Assembly (NCBI GenBank): GCA_041685355.1
Contig: JAWLFY010000007.1
Location: 1 to 64,000 of the forward strand
Source: JAWLFY01 sp041685355
Lineage (GTDB): Bacteria; Planctomycetota; Planctomycetia; Pirellulales; Pirellulaceae
Length of the DNA: 64,000 nucleotides
Direction: 5' to 3'
In this document: positions 49,680-56,783 of the stretch, piece after piece
Layout of the letters: each line of letters begins with the position of its first letter
Numbering within the stretch: position 1 is the first letter of the stretch
The notes under the pieces: model-generated
Databases searched by the model: none
The model's input: the letters and a program-made list of their open reading frames with translations, nothing else
What the model was told of the DNA's origin: nothing
Program-made: the position numbers and the translations under genes

Positions 49680-50210
49680 TTAACGTTGGGAGTCGAGCCA
49701 CGTTTCGATCGCCAACCGATTTGACGGGAACGCCATGTGGTCGAGCTGTTCGGCCGTCGGGTGCAGCCAGTGTGCCGCTTGCAATTCGCCATCTGCCAAG
49801 TGAAGGGTTTGGTGCGGCTTTGCCCGGCAGCGATAAAAAAGGTCGATCACCGGAACCCAGATTCCGCCGTACGCGTAGCGGTTCGGGTGGGTTAGCAGCA
49901 ATTCCGAATCGGCCAGTTCGAGCGACGTTTCCTCGAGCACTTCGCGGCGGAGTGCCTGTTCGACCGATTCGCCCCGATCGACGAAGCCGCCCGGCAATCC
50001 CCACAGCCCTTTGCCGGGGTTTTTCGCGCGACGAACCATCAGCAACCGTTGTTGTTCGTCGACGATCAATGCGCCCACGGCGGCGACCGGGCCGAAGAAG
50101 AGAGTCAGTCCACACGACCCACATCGAAAGGGGATCGAGCCCGGGTCATCGTTGGGCGTGGCACAGCGGGGGCAATGGAGGTACGCCGTTTCGATCGGAT
50201 TTTCGTTCAT
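49680..50210 (-). CDS. Nudix hydrolase with N-terminal zinc ribbon
   Basis: A 176-residue enzyme that hydrolyses a nucleoside diphosphate linked to another group. The zinc ribbon Cys13-Cys16...Cys30-Cys33 resembles NADH pyrophosphatases, and the Nudix box runs from GGFVDRGES to REVLEE (about 74-94) with the catalytic Glu residues 90, 93 and 94. The SQPWPFPxS-like signature that marks NudC is not present, so the substrate is uncertain. Its ATG overlaps the stop of the LarA-like gene by four bases, so they are translationally coupled. Confidence 0.93.
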   Translation of the reverse strand: MNENPIETAYLHCPRCATPNDDPGSIPFRCGSCGLTLFFGPVAAVGALIVDEQQRLLMVRRAKNPGKGLWGLPGGFVDRGESVEQALRREVLEETSLELADSELLLTHPNRYAYGGIWVPVIDLFYRCRAKPHQTLHLADGELQAAHWLHPTAEQLDHMAFPSNRLAIETWLDSQR

Positions 50211-51621
50211 GGCGTCGACGGATGGATCGGATGGAGCGTCGTCCCTGCGAATTGGGCGGCCCGGAGCAAGCCCACGCTTTCGTGTCCCGCGGCGACGCGT
50301 CGAAGCTCATCGAGTCGGTCGATGACCCCCAACGACATCGATTCCACGAGGTCCGGTTCGAGACGGCTGTGGAGCAGGACACGATGTTCGGCCGTGATCG
50401 CTTGCAGTGTCGGGGCGAGCTCGGCGGCTTCGTCCCACGGCGGCAGCGGCGAGGAGTCGTCCGGCTCGAGGCTCGATTCTTCGCCGCCCGCGAGCCCTTG
50501 AGGGGGAAGTCCGGCGAGCCCGGTCCAGAGCACGATCGTGCCACCGGGGGTGACGAAGCGACGGGCGGCGGCGAGCGCCCGGGCGACGTTTCCCCAGGTC
50601 TGTTGACGCTCGTCCCCGTCGAGGCAGGCGACGACGAGGGGGGCCGGCCCGGGGGGTTGCGGCGACGAGGTCTCGGCGAAGGGGGGGGCGTCGTTGATCG
50701 CTTGCGGGGTCCCCGCCCAAACCTCGCCGGCGTTCCCGTCGGCGTCGGGCCGCACGGCCAGCATCACCAGGACCCCGAGCAACCAATCGACCTCCAAGGG
50801 CCCGACCTGCGGAGGCCCCGGCCCCGCACCCTCCGGCCCCGCACCGTCCGGCCCCGCACCGTCCGGCCCCGCACCGTCCGGCCCCGCACCGTCCGGCGTA
50901 TCCAAGCCGAGAAAACGTCGCCGCGACGAGGAGTCCGAAAAGCTCGGGAACACGCCGGTCGGGTCTTGTTGGTGGGTTCGATCCAGAGCGCGGTGGGCGA
51001 CGACCGGCAACACGAAGTCGGCGTCAACGAGTGTCCGGTTCAGATAGATCGGGTTGGCCGCAGCGTCCGCGGCGAGGTAGCTCAGCGAACCGCGGTCGGC
51101 GGCCCGATGGCGATGGAGCCTCACCGAACCTTTCGCTGACGTGCCCCGGTCGCCCAGTGACGCGGCGAGACCGGCGATCGCGTCTTCGGTCGCCTCCTCC
51201 CAGCACACGATCTCGATCGGCGGTTCGCCCGGTTTCCAGAGCGTTTCGACGCATCCGCGAAGGACGCTCGCGAGTTCGGGAACGTTCGGGTCGACGGCCA
51301 ACGCGATCCGGTCGCCCGGAACCGTCGCCTCGGTGACCGGGGGAAAGTCCGCCGGGCGGCGGAGCGCCTCGGCGACCCGCGAAGCGGCGGCGGGNNNNNN
51401 NNNNNNNNNNNNNNNNNNNNNNNNNNNNNNNNNNNNNNNNNNNNNNNNNNNNNNNNNNNNNNNNNNNNNNNNNNNNNNNNNNNNNNNNNNNNNNCGGGCG
51501 GGCTGGCATCGGGCGGGCTGGCATCGGGGCTCGGGTACTCCCAGAGCCGCCCTGAGGTGGCCTCGGTGAGCGTCTTGGCGAGCCCAGTCGCGGAGACGGG
51601 CGTCGCTTGTTGGGGTTTCAT
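50207..51621 (-). CDS. LarA-like (DUF2088) protein interrupted by a scaffold gap
   Basis: A protein of roughly 470 residues like the lactate racemase N-terminal domain family (DUF2088). The body (VPELASVLRGCVETLW, YLNRTLVDADFVLPVVAHR) follows the family, and a run of GPDGA pentads (about 50818-50895) forms an in-frame low-complexity loop. The N-terminus MKPQQATPVSATGLAKTL starts at ATG 51621 and runs into DASPP repeats, then 100 N. The two sides are in different frames as assembled and rejoin if the true gap length leaves remainder 2 on division by 3. True LarA needs a nickel cofactor made by LarB/C/E, none of which is here, so activity is open. Coupled to the Nudix gene. Confidence 0.75.
51395..51494. 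other. Scaffold gap of 100 N in the LarA-like gene
   Basis: A placeholder run bounded on one side by the 15-bp unit GGGCGGGCTGGCATC (51496-51525, protein DASPP). The repeat is the likely cause of the assembly break. Confidence 0.98.
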
Positions 51622-51673
51622 GAATCCGTTTCTTCGGTGGTGCGTGGCCGGATCGCGGGTTGTCGGCCGTCGC

Positions 51674-51736
51674 GAGTTGTCGGCTGCGGGACGCGAGTGG
51701 GTGGCTGCGGGACGCGAGTGGGTGGCTGCGGGGCGA
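51674..51736. repeat. Tandem repeat, 3 x 21 bp
   Basis: Units GAGTGGGTGGCTGCGGGACG plus C, the first with a TTGTC variant. It lies in the 221-base divergent region between the LarA-like gene and the lipoprotein at 51843. Confidence 0.92.
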
Positions 51737-51842
51737 CTCTGTGATTGTGACGCCAGCCACCGTTTTAGTAGCCTCGTCGCTCCGCATGAAGTCGGCGATG
51801 TCCGGCGTCGGGTGACAACCGAAGTGAGCCGAGGAGTATTCG

Positions 51843-53276
51843 ATGGTCGCGCAGCGTTTCGTCCTCCTGATCGCGATCGGGGGGGCCGTGACGGTCGGGT
51901 GTCGGCCGACCGCCGACCAGTCCCGCGGGGACGAGACGGGAGCGGCCCCCGTGGTCGAAACGTCGTCCGACCGCGGCGGGGCGGTCTCGCGTGTCGCCCC
52001 ACGCGACCGTTTGCGTCAAATCTTCGAGCGATACCGGACGGCGTCTTCGTACCGAGACCGCGCCGTCGTCGAGGCGGAGTCGGTCGCGACCGGTGACCGC
52101 CAGACCGCACCGTTGGCGGTTTGGTTCGACCGCGGCACGCTGGCGGTCGCCGCGTACGACGTCCGCATCCGTTCCGAACGCGACCGGCTGCTCGCACGGA
52201 TCCGCGACGAAGCGACCGACGATTTTGACTCGCAAGTTTTCCGGCGTCTCACGTCGGCGTCCGACGAGGGCGTTGACCGCCCGGCGCTGCAAGCGTTGCT
52301 CCAGGACCCCGTTTTGGCGGAACGGATCACGGGGGGGCTCGCGGGGCCGCCGCCGCAACTCGAATGGCTGTTCGCCGATGAGCCGATGTCCGGTTTGTTC
52401 GACCCCGCCGTGACGCTTCGGGATGACGGAGCGGCAGCGATCCAGGGGCGGGGCTGTCGGCAGATCGTCGCCGAGGTCGATCAGGAACGTTATCGGTTCT
52501 GGATCGACGACGCACGCGGCTTGGTCCGCCGAATCGAGCTGCCCGACGTCACGGTCCCGGCGGCGGCATTGAAGTCGGTCGGCGGTCACGAATCGATCGT
52601 GCTACGGGTCCGGGTCGATTTGCGGGACGCGACGTTTTCACCCCCCACCGGTCCGCCGCCGCAATTTTCCCTCCCCGAACGCCCCAAGTTCGTTCGCCGA
52701 TTCGTGCCGCTTCCTCCGCCGGAGCCCGCCGCGGAACTGGGGCGTGAGCTCCCACGGTTCGCGATCGATGACGTCTCGGGTCGGCACACCTTGACCGCCG
52801 GTCGCGGCGACGGCGACGTAACCGTCCTGCTGAAAGTCGGCGAGGAGGCCGCGTCCCCGGCGGCGCTCGCGGGGTTCACCGAGTGGGTCGGCGAATTGCC
52901 CGAGCCGTTTCGACGGCGGGTGCGATTCGCGGTGTTGGCGGACGAGTCATCGCTCGTGGGGGACTCGATCTTGTCCGACGGTGAGCGGCGTTCGCGGCTT
53001 GCCGAGGAAGAAATCGCCATTTTTCCCGACCGCGTCATCGCCGGAGACCGCACGATCTCGCAGATCGCTGGCGTCGGATCGGGGGCGTTGGCGGTGATCG
53101 ACGGCCGCGGCCGCGTCGCGTGGCTGCAGCCGCGAGTCATTGCGGGAGAGTTGATGACGCTCGGTGTGGTCCTCGCCGATCTGCTCGAGGGCGTCGACGT
53201 CCCGTCACGGGTCCGGGACCAATGGCGGGAAGCGATCGAGGACTACCGCGACCGGTTGGCTGCGGCGGCAGAATAG
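51843..53276 (+). CDS. Lipoprotein with DUF2092-like and cysteine-free thioredoxin-like domains
   Basis: A 477-residue lipoprotein with lipobox AVTVGC (Cys20). Residues 50-265 resemble the LolA-like/DUF2092 region of planctomycete lipoproteins (RLRQIFERYRTASSYRDRA). After a Pro-rich linker (FVPLPPPEPAAELGRELP) comes a thioredoxin-like domain, from about 305 to 460, with no CxxC: the site reads TVLLKVGEEAASPAAL. So the protein probably binds a lipid or peptide rather than doing redox chemistry. It starts with ATG 51843 behind GAGGAGTATTCG. It stands alone, 97 bases before rplY, and is a second relative of the lipoprotein at 47751. Confidence 0.82.
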   Translation: MVAQRFVLLIAIGGAVTVGCRPTADQSRGDETGAAPVVETSSDRGGAVSRVAPRDRLRQIFERYRTASSYRDRAVVEAESVATGDRQTAPLAVWFDRGTLAVAAYDVRIRSERDRLLARIRDEATDDFDSQVFRRLTSASDEGVDRPALQALLQDPVLAERITGGLAGPPPQLEWLFADEPMSGLFDPAVTLRDDGAAAIQGRGCRQIVAEVDQERYRFWIDDARGLVRRIELPDVTVPAAALKSVGGHESIVLRVRVDLRDATFSPPTGPPPQFSLPERPKFVRRFVPLPPPEPAAELGRELPRFAIDDVSGRHTLTAGRGDGDVTVLLKVGEEAASPAALAGFTEWVGELPEPFRRRVRFAVLADESSLVGDSILSDGERRSRLAEEEIAIFPDRVIAGDRTISQIAGVGSGALAVIDGRGRVAWLQPRVIAGELMTLGVVLADLLEGVDVPSRVRDQWREAIEDYRDRLAAAAE

Positions 53277-53289
53277 CCGCCGTTTGGGC

Positions 53290-53317
53290 TTGCACGGCCT
53301 TCGTGTTCCGCCATACT
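53290..53317 (+). promoter_or_regulatory. Possible sigma-70-type promoter for rplY
   Basis: TTGCAC (53290-53295) and CATACT (53312-53317) with a 16-base spacer. It is followed by an A-run (CCCAAAAAAAAG) before the rplY ATG at 53374. Confidence 0.4.
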
Positions 53318-53373
53318 TACCCGCTTCCCAAAAAAAAGATGGGTAGCGATAAGTCCACCGAAGACGGGCGTGA

Positions 53374-54009
53374 ATGTCGATGACGGACGAGATGAAGGTA
53401 CAAAAGCGTGACAAGTTGGGGTCGGCCGCGACCCGACGATTGCGTCGTTCGGGCCATGTCCCGGCGGTGCTCTATGGACACAACGAGCCGAACGAGCATC
53501 TGGCGATTCCGGAGACGGACGTTCGGGCCGTTTTGCGGCACCACAGCAAAATGGTGAAGTTGGCGGGTGACGTCAAACAGACTGCGTTGATCAGCGACAT
53601 GCAGTGGGATCCGTTGGGGATCGAGGTGTTGCATCTCGATCTGACGCGGGTGAATTTGAAGGAAAGCGTCGAGGTCACCGTCCCGATCCACGTCCATGGC
53701 GAAGCCCCAGGCGTCCGCGATGGGGGGGTGATGCTCGAGAACGTGCACGAGGTCGATGTTCGCTGTTCGGCGGGCTCGATTCCGGAGCAATTGGAGGTGG
53801 ACGTCAACGAGTTGCAGCTCGGCGGGCAGTTGATCGCGGGTGACTTGCAGCTCCCCGGCGGGGTCGAGTTGTTGACCCCGGCCGAGACGGTGATCGTGCA
53901 TGTCGAGGAGCCGCGGCAAGCGGAGCCGGAAGGGCTTGAAGCGGTAGCCGAGGGTGAGCCTGAGGTGATCGCCCGCGAGGACGAGGAAAAGGAAGAAGAA
54001 CAGGGTTAG
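53374..54009 (+). CDS. rplY: 50S ribosomal protein L25/general stress protein Ctc
   Basis: Binds 5S rRNA in the large subunit. The 211-residue form has the L25 domain (about 1-95, RRSGHVPAVLYG) and the C-terminal TL5/CTC-type beta domain (about 96-190), plus an acidic tail (EGEPEVIAREDEEKEEEQ). The longer form, as in Thermus TL5 and Bacillus Ctc, is often stress-induced in other bacteria. The ATG at 53374 is used; an ATG two codons on is possible. It is followed by pth after 44 bases, an order (rplY-pth) widespread in bacteria, and then by rpsF, ssb and rplI, probably one long operon. Confidence 0.96.
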   Translation: MSMTDEMKVQKRDKLGSAATRRLRRSGHVPAVLYGHNEPNEHLAIPETDVRAVLRHHSKMVKLAGDVKQTALISDMQWDPLGIEVLHLDLTRVNLKESVEVTVPIHVHGEAPGVRDGGVMLENVHEVDVRCSAGSIPEQLEVDVNELQLGGQLIAGDLQLPGGVELLTPAETVIVHVEEPRQAEPEGLEAVAEGEPEVIAREDEEKEEEQG

Positions 54010-54053
54010 CGTGACGGGCCGTCGGCTCGCACGGTTTGCCGGTTCAGGCTGTC

Positions 54054-54629
54054 ATGAAGCTCGTCGTGGGGCTGGGGAATCCCGGCCGGAAGTACCGGCA
54101 GACGCGTCACAACGTCGGCTTCGTTGTGGCAGAAAAGTTGGCCCCCGCGATCGGGGCGTGTGGCGCCAAGGTGAAGTTCGAGGGTGAGCTGGCCGAGGGA
54201 GGCTATCAGGGGGAAAAGGTCCTGCTGTTGTGCCCTCACACTTACATGAACGCGAGCGGGCGGAGCGTGCGAAAGGCGGTCGATTTCTATAAAATCGCGG
54301 TCGAGGACGTGCTCGTCGTTTGTGACGATTTGAATTTGGAAAGCGGCCGAATCCGGCTCCGCCCCGGCGGGTCGGCTGGCGGCCAGAAGGGGGTGGCTGA
54401 TATCATCCGGCACTTGGAGACCGAATCGTTCCCAAGGTTGCGGATCGGAATCGGTCGACCTCCCAACGGCTGGGACGCCGCCGATTACGTGCTGGGGAAG
54501 CTCTCCGGCGATGAAGCGAGCGAGATCGATTTGGCGACGACGGTCGCCGGCGATGCGGCCCTTTGTTGGGTCGCCCAAGGCGTCGAAGACGCCATGAACC
54601 GATACAACCGACTGCGGTCCGATCCCTGA
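54054..54629 (+). CDS. pth: Peptidyl-tRNA hydrolase
   Basis: Releases tRNA from peptidyl-tRNAs that drop off ribosomes; essential in most bacteria. The 191-residue protein starts MKLVVGLGNPGRKY and has Asn9, the catalytic His19 (TRHNVGF), the HTYMNASG segment with Asn66, and the DD of VCDDLN near 94-95. GSAGGQKGVADI matches the helix that faces the substrate. The ATG at 54054 fits the family; the TTG at 54036 would add six residues. It follows rplY closely and leads into rpsF after 18 bases. Confidence 0.97.
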   Translation: MKLVVGLGNPGRKYRQTRHNVGFVVAEKLAPAIGACGAKVKFEGELAEGGYQGEKVLLLCPHTYMNASGRSVRKAVDFYKIAVEDVLVVCDDLNLESGRIRLRPGGSAGGQKGVADIIRHLETESFPRLRIGIGRPPNGWDAADYVLGKLSGDEASEIDLATTVAGDAALCWVAQGVEDAMNRYNRLRSDP

Positions 54630-54647
54630 GGAAGAGAAGCAAGAATC

Positions 54648-55052
54648 GTGTCAACGAATACCTACGAAACGCTGTTCATTCTCGACAGCAACCATTACGC
54701 CCGCGACCCCGGCGGCGTCAGCAAGAAAATCGAGACGATGGTCACCGAGGCGGGCGGGAAAGTTCTCGTGAGCCGGATGTGGATGGAGCAGAAGCTCGCT
54801 TATCCGATCGACGGCCACCAAAAGGGGACTTACTGGCTGACCTACTTCGAGATGGAAGGGCCCAAGCTCGCGTGGCTCAAGCGGGCCCTGCAGATCTCCG
54901 AGCCGGTTCTCCGCGAACTCACGATCCGGCTCGACCCGCGGCTGGTCGAGCCGATCCTGGCGAACGCCCGCGGCGAGTCGATCGTCTCGGACGAAGGAGA
55001 AGGGGAGAGCGAACCTGCGACCGGCGAGGTCGCCGCCACGGCCTCAAGCTGA
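54648..55052 (+). CDS. rpsF: 30S ribosomal protein S6
   Basis: A 134-residue small-subunit protein with the ferredoxin-like S6 fold (YETLFILDSN at the start, YPIDGHQKGTYWLTYFE in the middle) and a short acidic C-terminal tail. The start is GTG at 54648 behind GAGGAAGAGAAG. It opens the usual rpsF-ssb-(rpsR)-rplI cluster; the S18 gene rpsR, which normally lies between ssb and rplI, is missing here, so S18 must be encoded elsewhere. Confidence 0.96.
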   Translation: MSTNTYETLFILDSNHYARDPGGVSKKIETMVTEAGGKVLVSRMWMEQKLAYPIDGHQKGTYWLTYFEMEGPKLAWLKRALQISEPVLRELTIRLDPRLVEPILANARGESIVSDEGEGESEPATGEVAATASS

Positions 55053-55110
55053 CCGGACCCGCCACCCCCGACCGTTTGTCTCACTCGCGTCCTCCATAAG
55101 GGGAGAAGCC

Positions 55111-55587
55111 ATGGCCAGCTACAACCGCGTCGTCCTGATGGGGAATCTGACCCGGGACATCGAGTTGCGGTACACGCCCGGCGGTACGGCGGTGACCGAT
55201 ATCGGCGTCGCCGTCAACGACCGCCGCAAGACGGCCGACGGCGAGTGGGTTGAAGAGGTGACGTTCGTCGATGTGACCTTGTGGGGCCGGACGGCCGAGG
55301 TCGCCGGCGAGTATCTCGGCAAGGGGTCGCCTATCTTCCTGGAGGGGCGACTCAAGCTGGATACCTGGGAGAAAGACGGCCAAAAACATTCGAAGCTGAA
55401 GGTCGTGTGTGACCGGATGCAACTGATCGGTGGTCGCGACGGCGGCGGCGGCGGCGGCGGCGGTAATGGCGGTTCCCGATCGCGGGTCGCCGAATCGAGT
55501 TCGGCGTCGTCCGCTCCGCGGCCGAGCCATGCGTCCCATTCGGGTGACGCCGATTCCGCTTACGACGATCCGAACATCCCTTTTTAG
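55111..55587 (+). CDS. ssb: Single-stranded DNA-binding protein
   Basis: A 158-residue OB-fold protein that coats single-stranded DNA during replication and repair. It has the N-terminal start MASYNRVVLMGNLTRDIELR, the DRRKTADGEWVEEV region, LWGRTAEVAGEYLGKG, a Gly-rich linker (DGGGGGGGGNGGSRS) and the acidic tip DDPNIPF that recruits partner proteins. The ribosome site is AAGGGGAG, about 10 bases before the ATG. It is in the rpsF operon; rplI follows after 40 bases. Confidence 0.98.
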   Translation: MASYNRVVLMGNLTRDIELRYTPGGTAVTDIGVAVNDRRKTADGEWVEEVTFVDVTLWGRTAEVAGEYLGKGSPIFLEGRLKLDTWEKDGQKHSKLKVVCDRMQLIGGRDGGGGGGGGNGGSRSRVAESSSASSAPRPSHASHSGDADSAYDDPNIPF

Positions 55588-55627
55588 AAACAATACCTTT
55601 GTCACGTCCCAACGTGTGAGCCTCACG

Positions 55628-56173
55628 ATGCCCAATACGAAGACCGGTCGAACTTTCAAACGCCCCTACAAGCGTCTCCCGAAGGGGAAGCATGGTGGCG
55701 TCCAGTTGCTACTGATCCACAACGTCGAGCATCTGGGGAAACAGGGCGAAATCGTCGAGGTCCGTCCCGGGTACGCGCTGAATTATTTGCTCCCGCAAGG
55801 CCTCGCGACGATCGCGACCGACCACCACAAGCGGATGGTCGAGAAACACCGTGAAAACTTGCGGGCGATCGAGTTGGCGAAGTTGAAGGGCTACCGAGAC
55901 CTCGCCGACGAGCTGGCCCGCCAGTCGATCACGATCGAAGCGAACGCGAACGACGAAGGGCACCTGTACGGCAGCGTCGGCCCGCACGAGATCGTCGACG
56001 CGTTGAAGACCGCGGGATTCACGATCGCCCAAGACCAAGTGCGTCTCGAAGGGCCGCTCAAGGAACTCGGGCTGTACACCGTGAAGATCCATCTCCACAG
56101 CGAAGTCGAAGCGAACCTGAAAGTGTGGGTCGTTCCGACCGTCGTCGCCGAAGACGCCGAAGCCCGAGGCTAG
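55628..56173 (+). CDS. rplI: 50S ribosomal protein L9, N-terminally extended
   Basis: A 181-residue large-subunit protein. The usual L9 begins around residue 25 (VQLLLIHNVEHLGKQGEIVEV), with PGYALNYLLPQGLA as the rRNA-binding loop and a long central helix leading to the C-terminal domain. The first 24 residues (MPNTKTGRTFKRPYKRLPKG) are an extra basic extension; typical L9 is about 148 residues. The ATG at 55628 is the only nearby start with a ribosome site (GTGAGCC is weak). It ends the rplY-pth-rpsF-ssb-rplI run. Confidence 0.95.
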   Translation: MPNTKTGRTFKRPYKRLPKGKHGGVQLLLIHNVEHLGKQGEIVEVRPGYALNYLLPQGLATIATDHHKRMVEKHRENLRAIELAKLKGYRDLADELARQSITIEANANDEGHLYGSVGPHEIVDALKTAGFTIAQDQVRLEGPLKELGLYTVKIHLHSEVEANLKVWVVPTVVAEDAEARG

Positions 56174-56280
56174 GTGGGTTCAGAACCCCCGCGAGCGTTG
56201 ACGGATGATCGGTGGGGGTGATGGTTGTGAGTGATCGGGTTCGGACCGACTGAGCTCACGGATCCGGACCTGCTGATGGA

Positions 56281-56312
56281 GGTCGATCGGTCACGGGGTC
56301 GATCGGTCACGG
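56281..56312. repeat. Direct repeat, 2 x 16 bp, touching tRNA-Leu
   Basis: GGTCGATCGGTCACGG occurs twice in a row. The second copy shares its last two bases with the first two bases of the tRNA, so the array is part of the tRNA promoter or 5' leader. Confidence 0.9.
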
Positions 56313-56392
56313 GGCTGTGGCGGAACTGGCAGACGCGCTGGATTTAGGATCCAGTTCCTTCGGGAGTGCAGGTTCGATTCCTGTCAGCCCCA
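56311..56392 (+). tRNA. tRNA-Leu (anticodon UAG)
   Basis: An 82-base cloverleaf: acceptor GGGGCTG (56311-56317) pairs with CAGCCCC (56385-56391), discriminator A at 56392. The anticodon stem CTGGA/TCCAG encloses TTTAGGA, giving anticodon TAG (UAG), which reads CUA and related Leu codons. A variable arm (TTCCTTCGGGAGT) marks a class II tRNA, and the T arm is GCAGG-TTCGATT-CCTGT. CCA is not encoded. Confidence 0.97.
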
Positions 56393-56442
56393 TTTCTCGG
56401 TCGCCCGTCCCGCGTCGATCGTGCATCGCCGCCGGCGAGTTG

Positions 56443-56650
56443 AGCCCCGAGCGCAAGTCGACCCCGANNNNNNNNNNNNNNNNNNNNNNNNNNNNNNNNN
56501 NNNNNNNNNNNNNNNNNNNNNNNNNNNNNNNNNNNNNNNNNNNNNNNNNNNNNNNNNNNNNNNNNNNCCCCGAGCGCAAGTCGACCCCGAACGCAAGTTG
56601 AGCCCCGATCGCAAGTTGACCTGCGGGCGCAAGTTGACCTGCGGGCGGAT
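56443..56650. repeat. Tandem array of 17-18 bp units around a gap
   Basis: Units such as CGCAAGTTGACCTGCGGG (two perfect 18-base copies near the right end) and CGCAAGTCGACCCCGAA flank the N run at 56468-56567. The true array is probably longer than shown. Confidence 0.88.
56468..56567. other. Scaffold gap of 100 N, intergenic
   Basis: A placeholder run with the same repeat unit (GAGCGCAAGTCGACCCCGA) on both sides, so it very likely replaces more copies of the array. Confidence 0.98.
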
Positions 56651-56783
56651 GCGAAATACATTCCGGCCTCGGATCGGTGGCGAATCCTGAAGTTTCGAAC
56701 GGGTGTTCCCGTTGAAACCGACCTTTCACCGCCCCATGCCCCTCCAATCCCCCCGACCAAGACGGTTACCCAGAGATCTAACG

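Larger units (their letters stand above)
56393..56783. other. Repeat and gap region between tRNA-Leu and ppdK
   Basis: 391 bases with no gene. It contains a tandem array around a scaffold gap (56443-56650) and then the ppdK leader, where GAGATCTAACG precedes the ATG at 56784. No promoter is clear. Confidence 0.6.

Noticed and set aside
49583..51139. Open frame of 518 codons on the plus strand across the Nudix and LarA-like genes
   Set aside because: Antisense shadow; both minus-strand genes are recognised by family motifs.
50207..51621. Pseudogene call for the LarA-like gene because its frames disagree
   Set aside because: The mismatch arises at a 100-N placeholder of arbitrary length; both halves are intact coding sequence.
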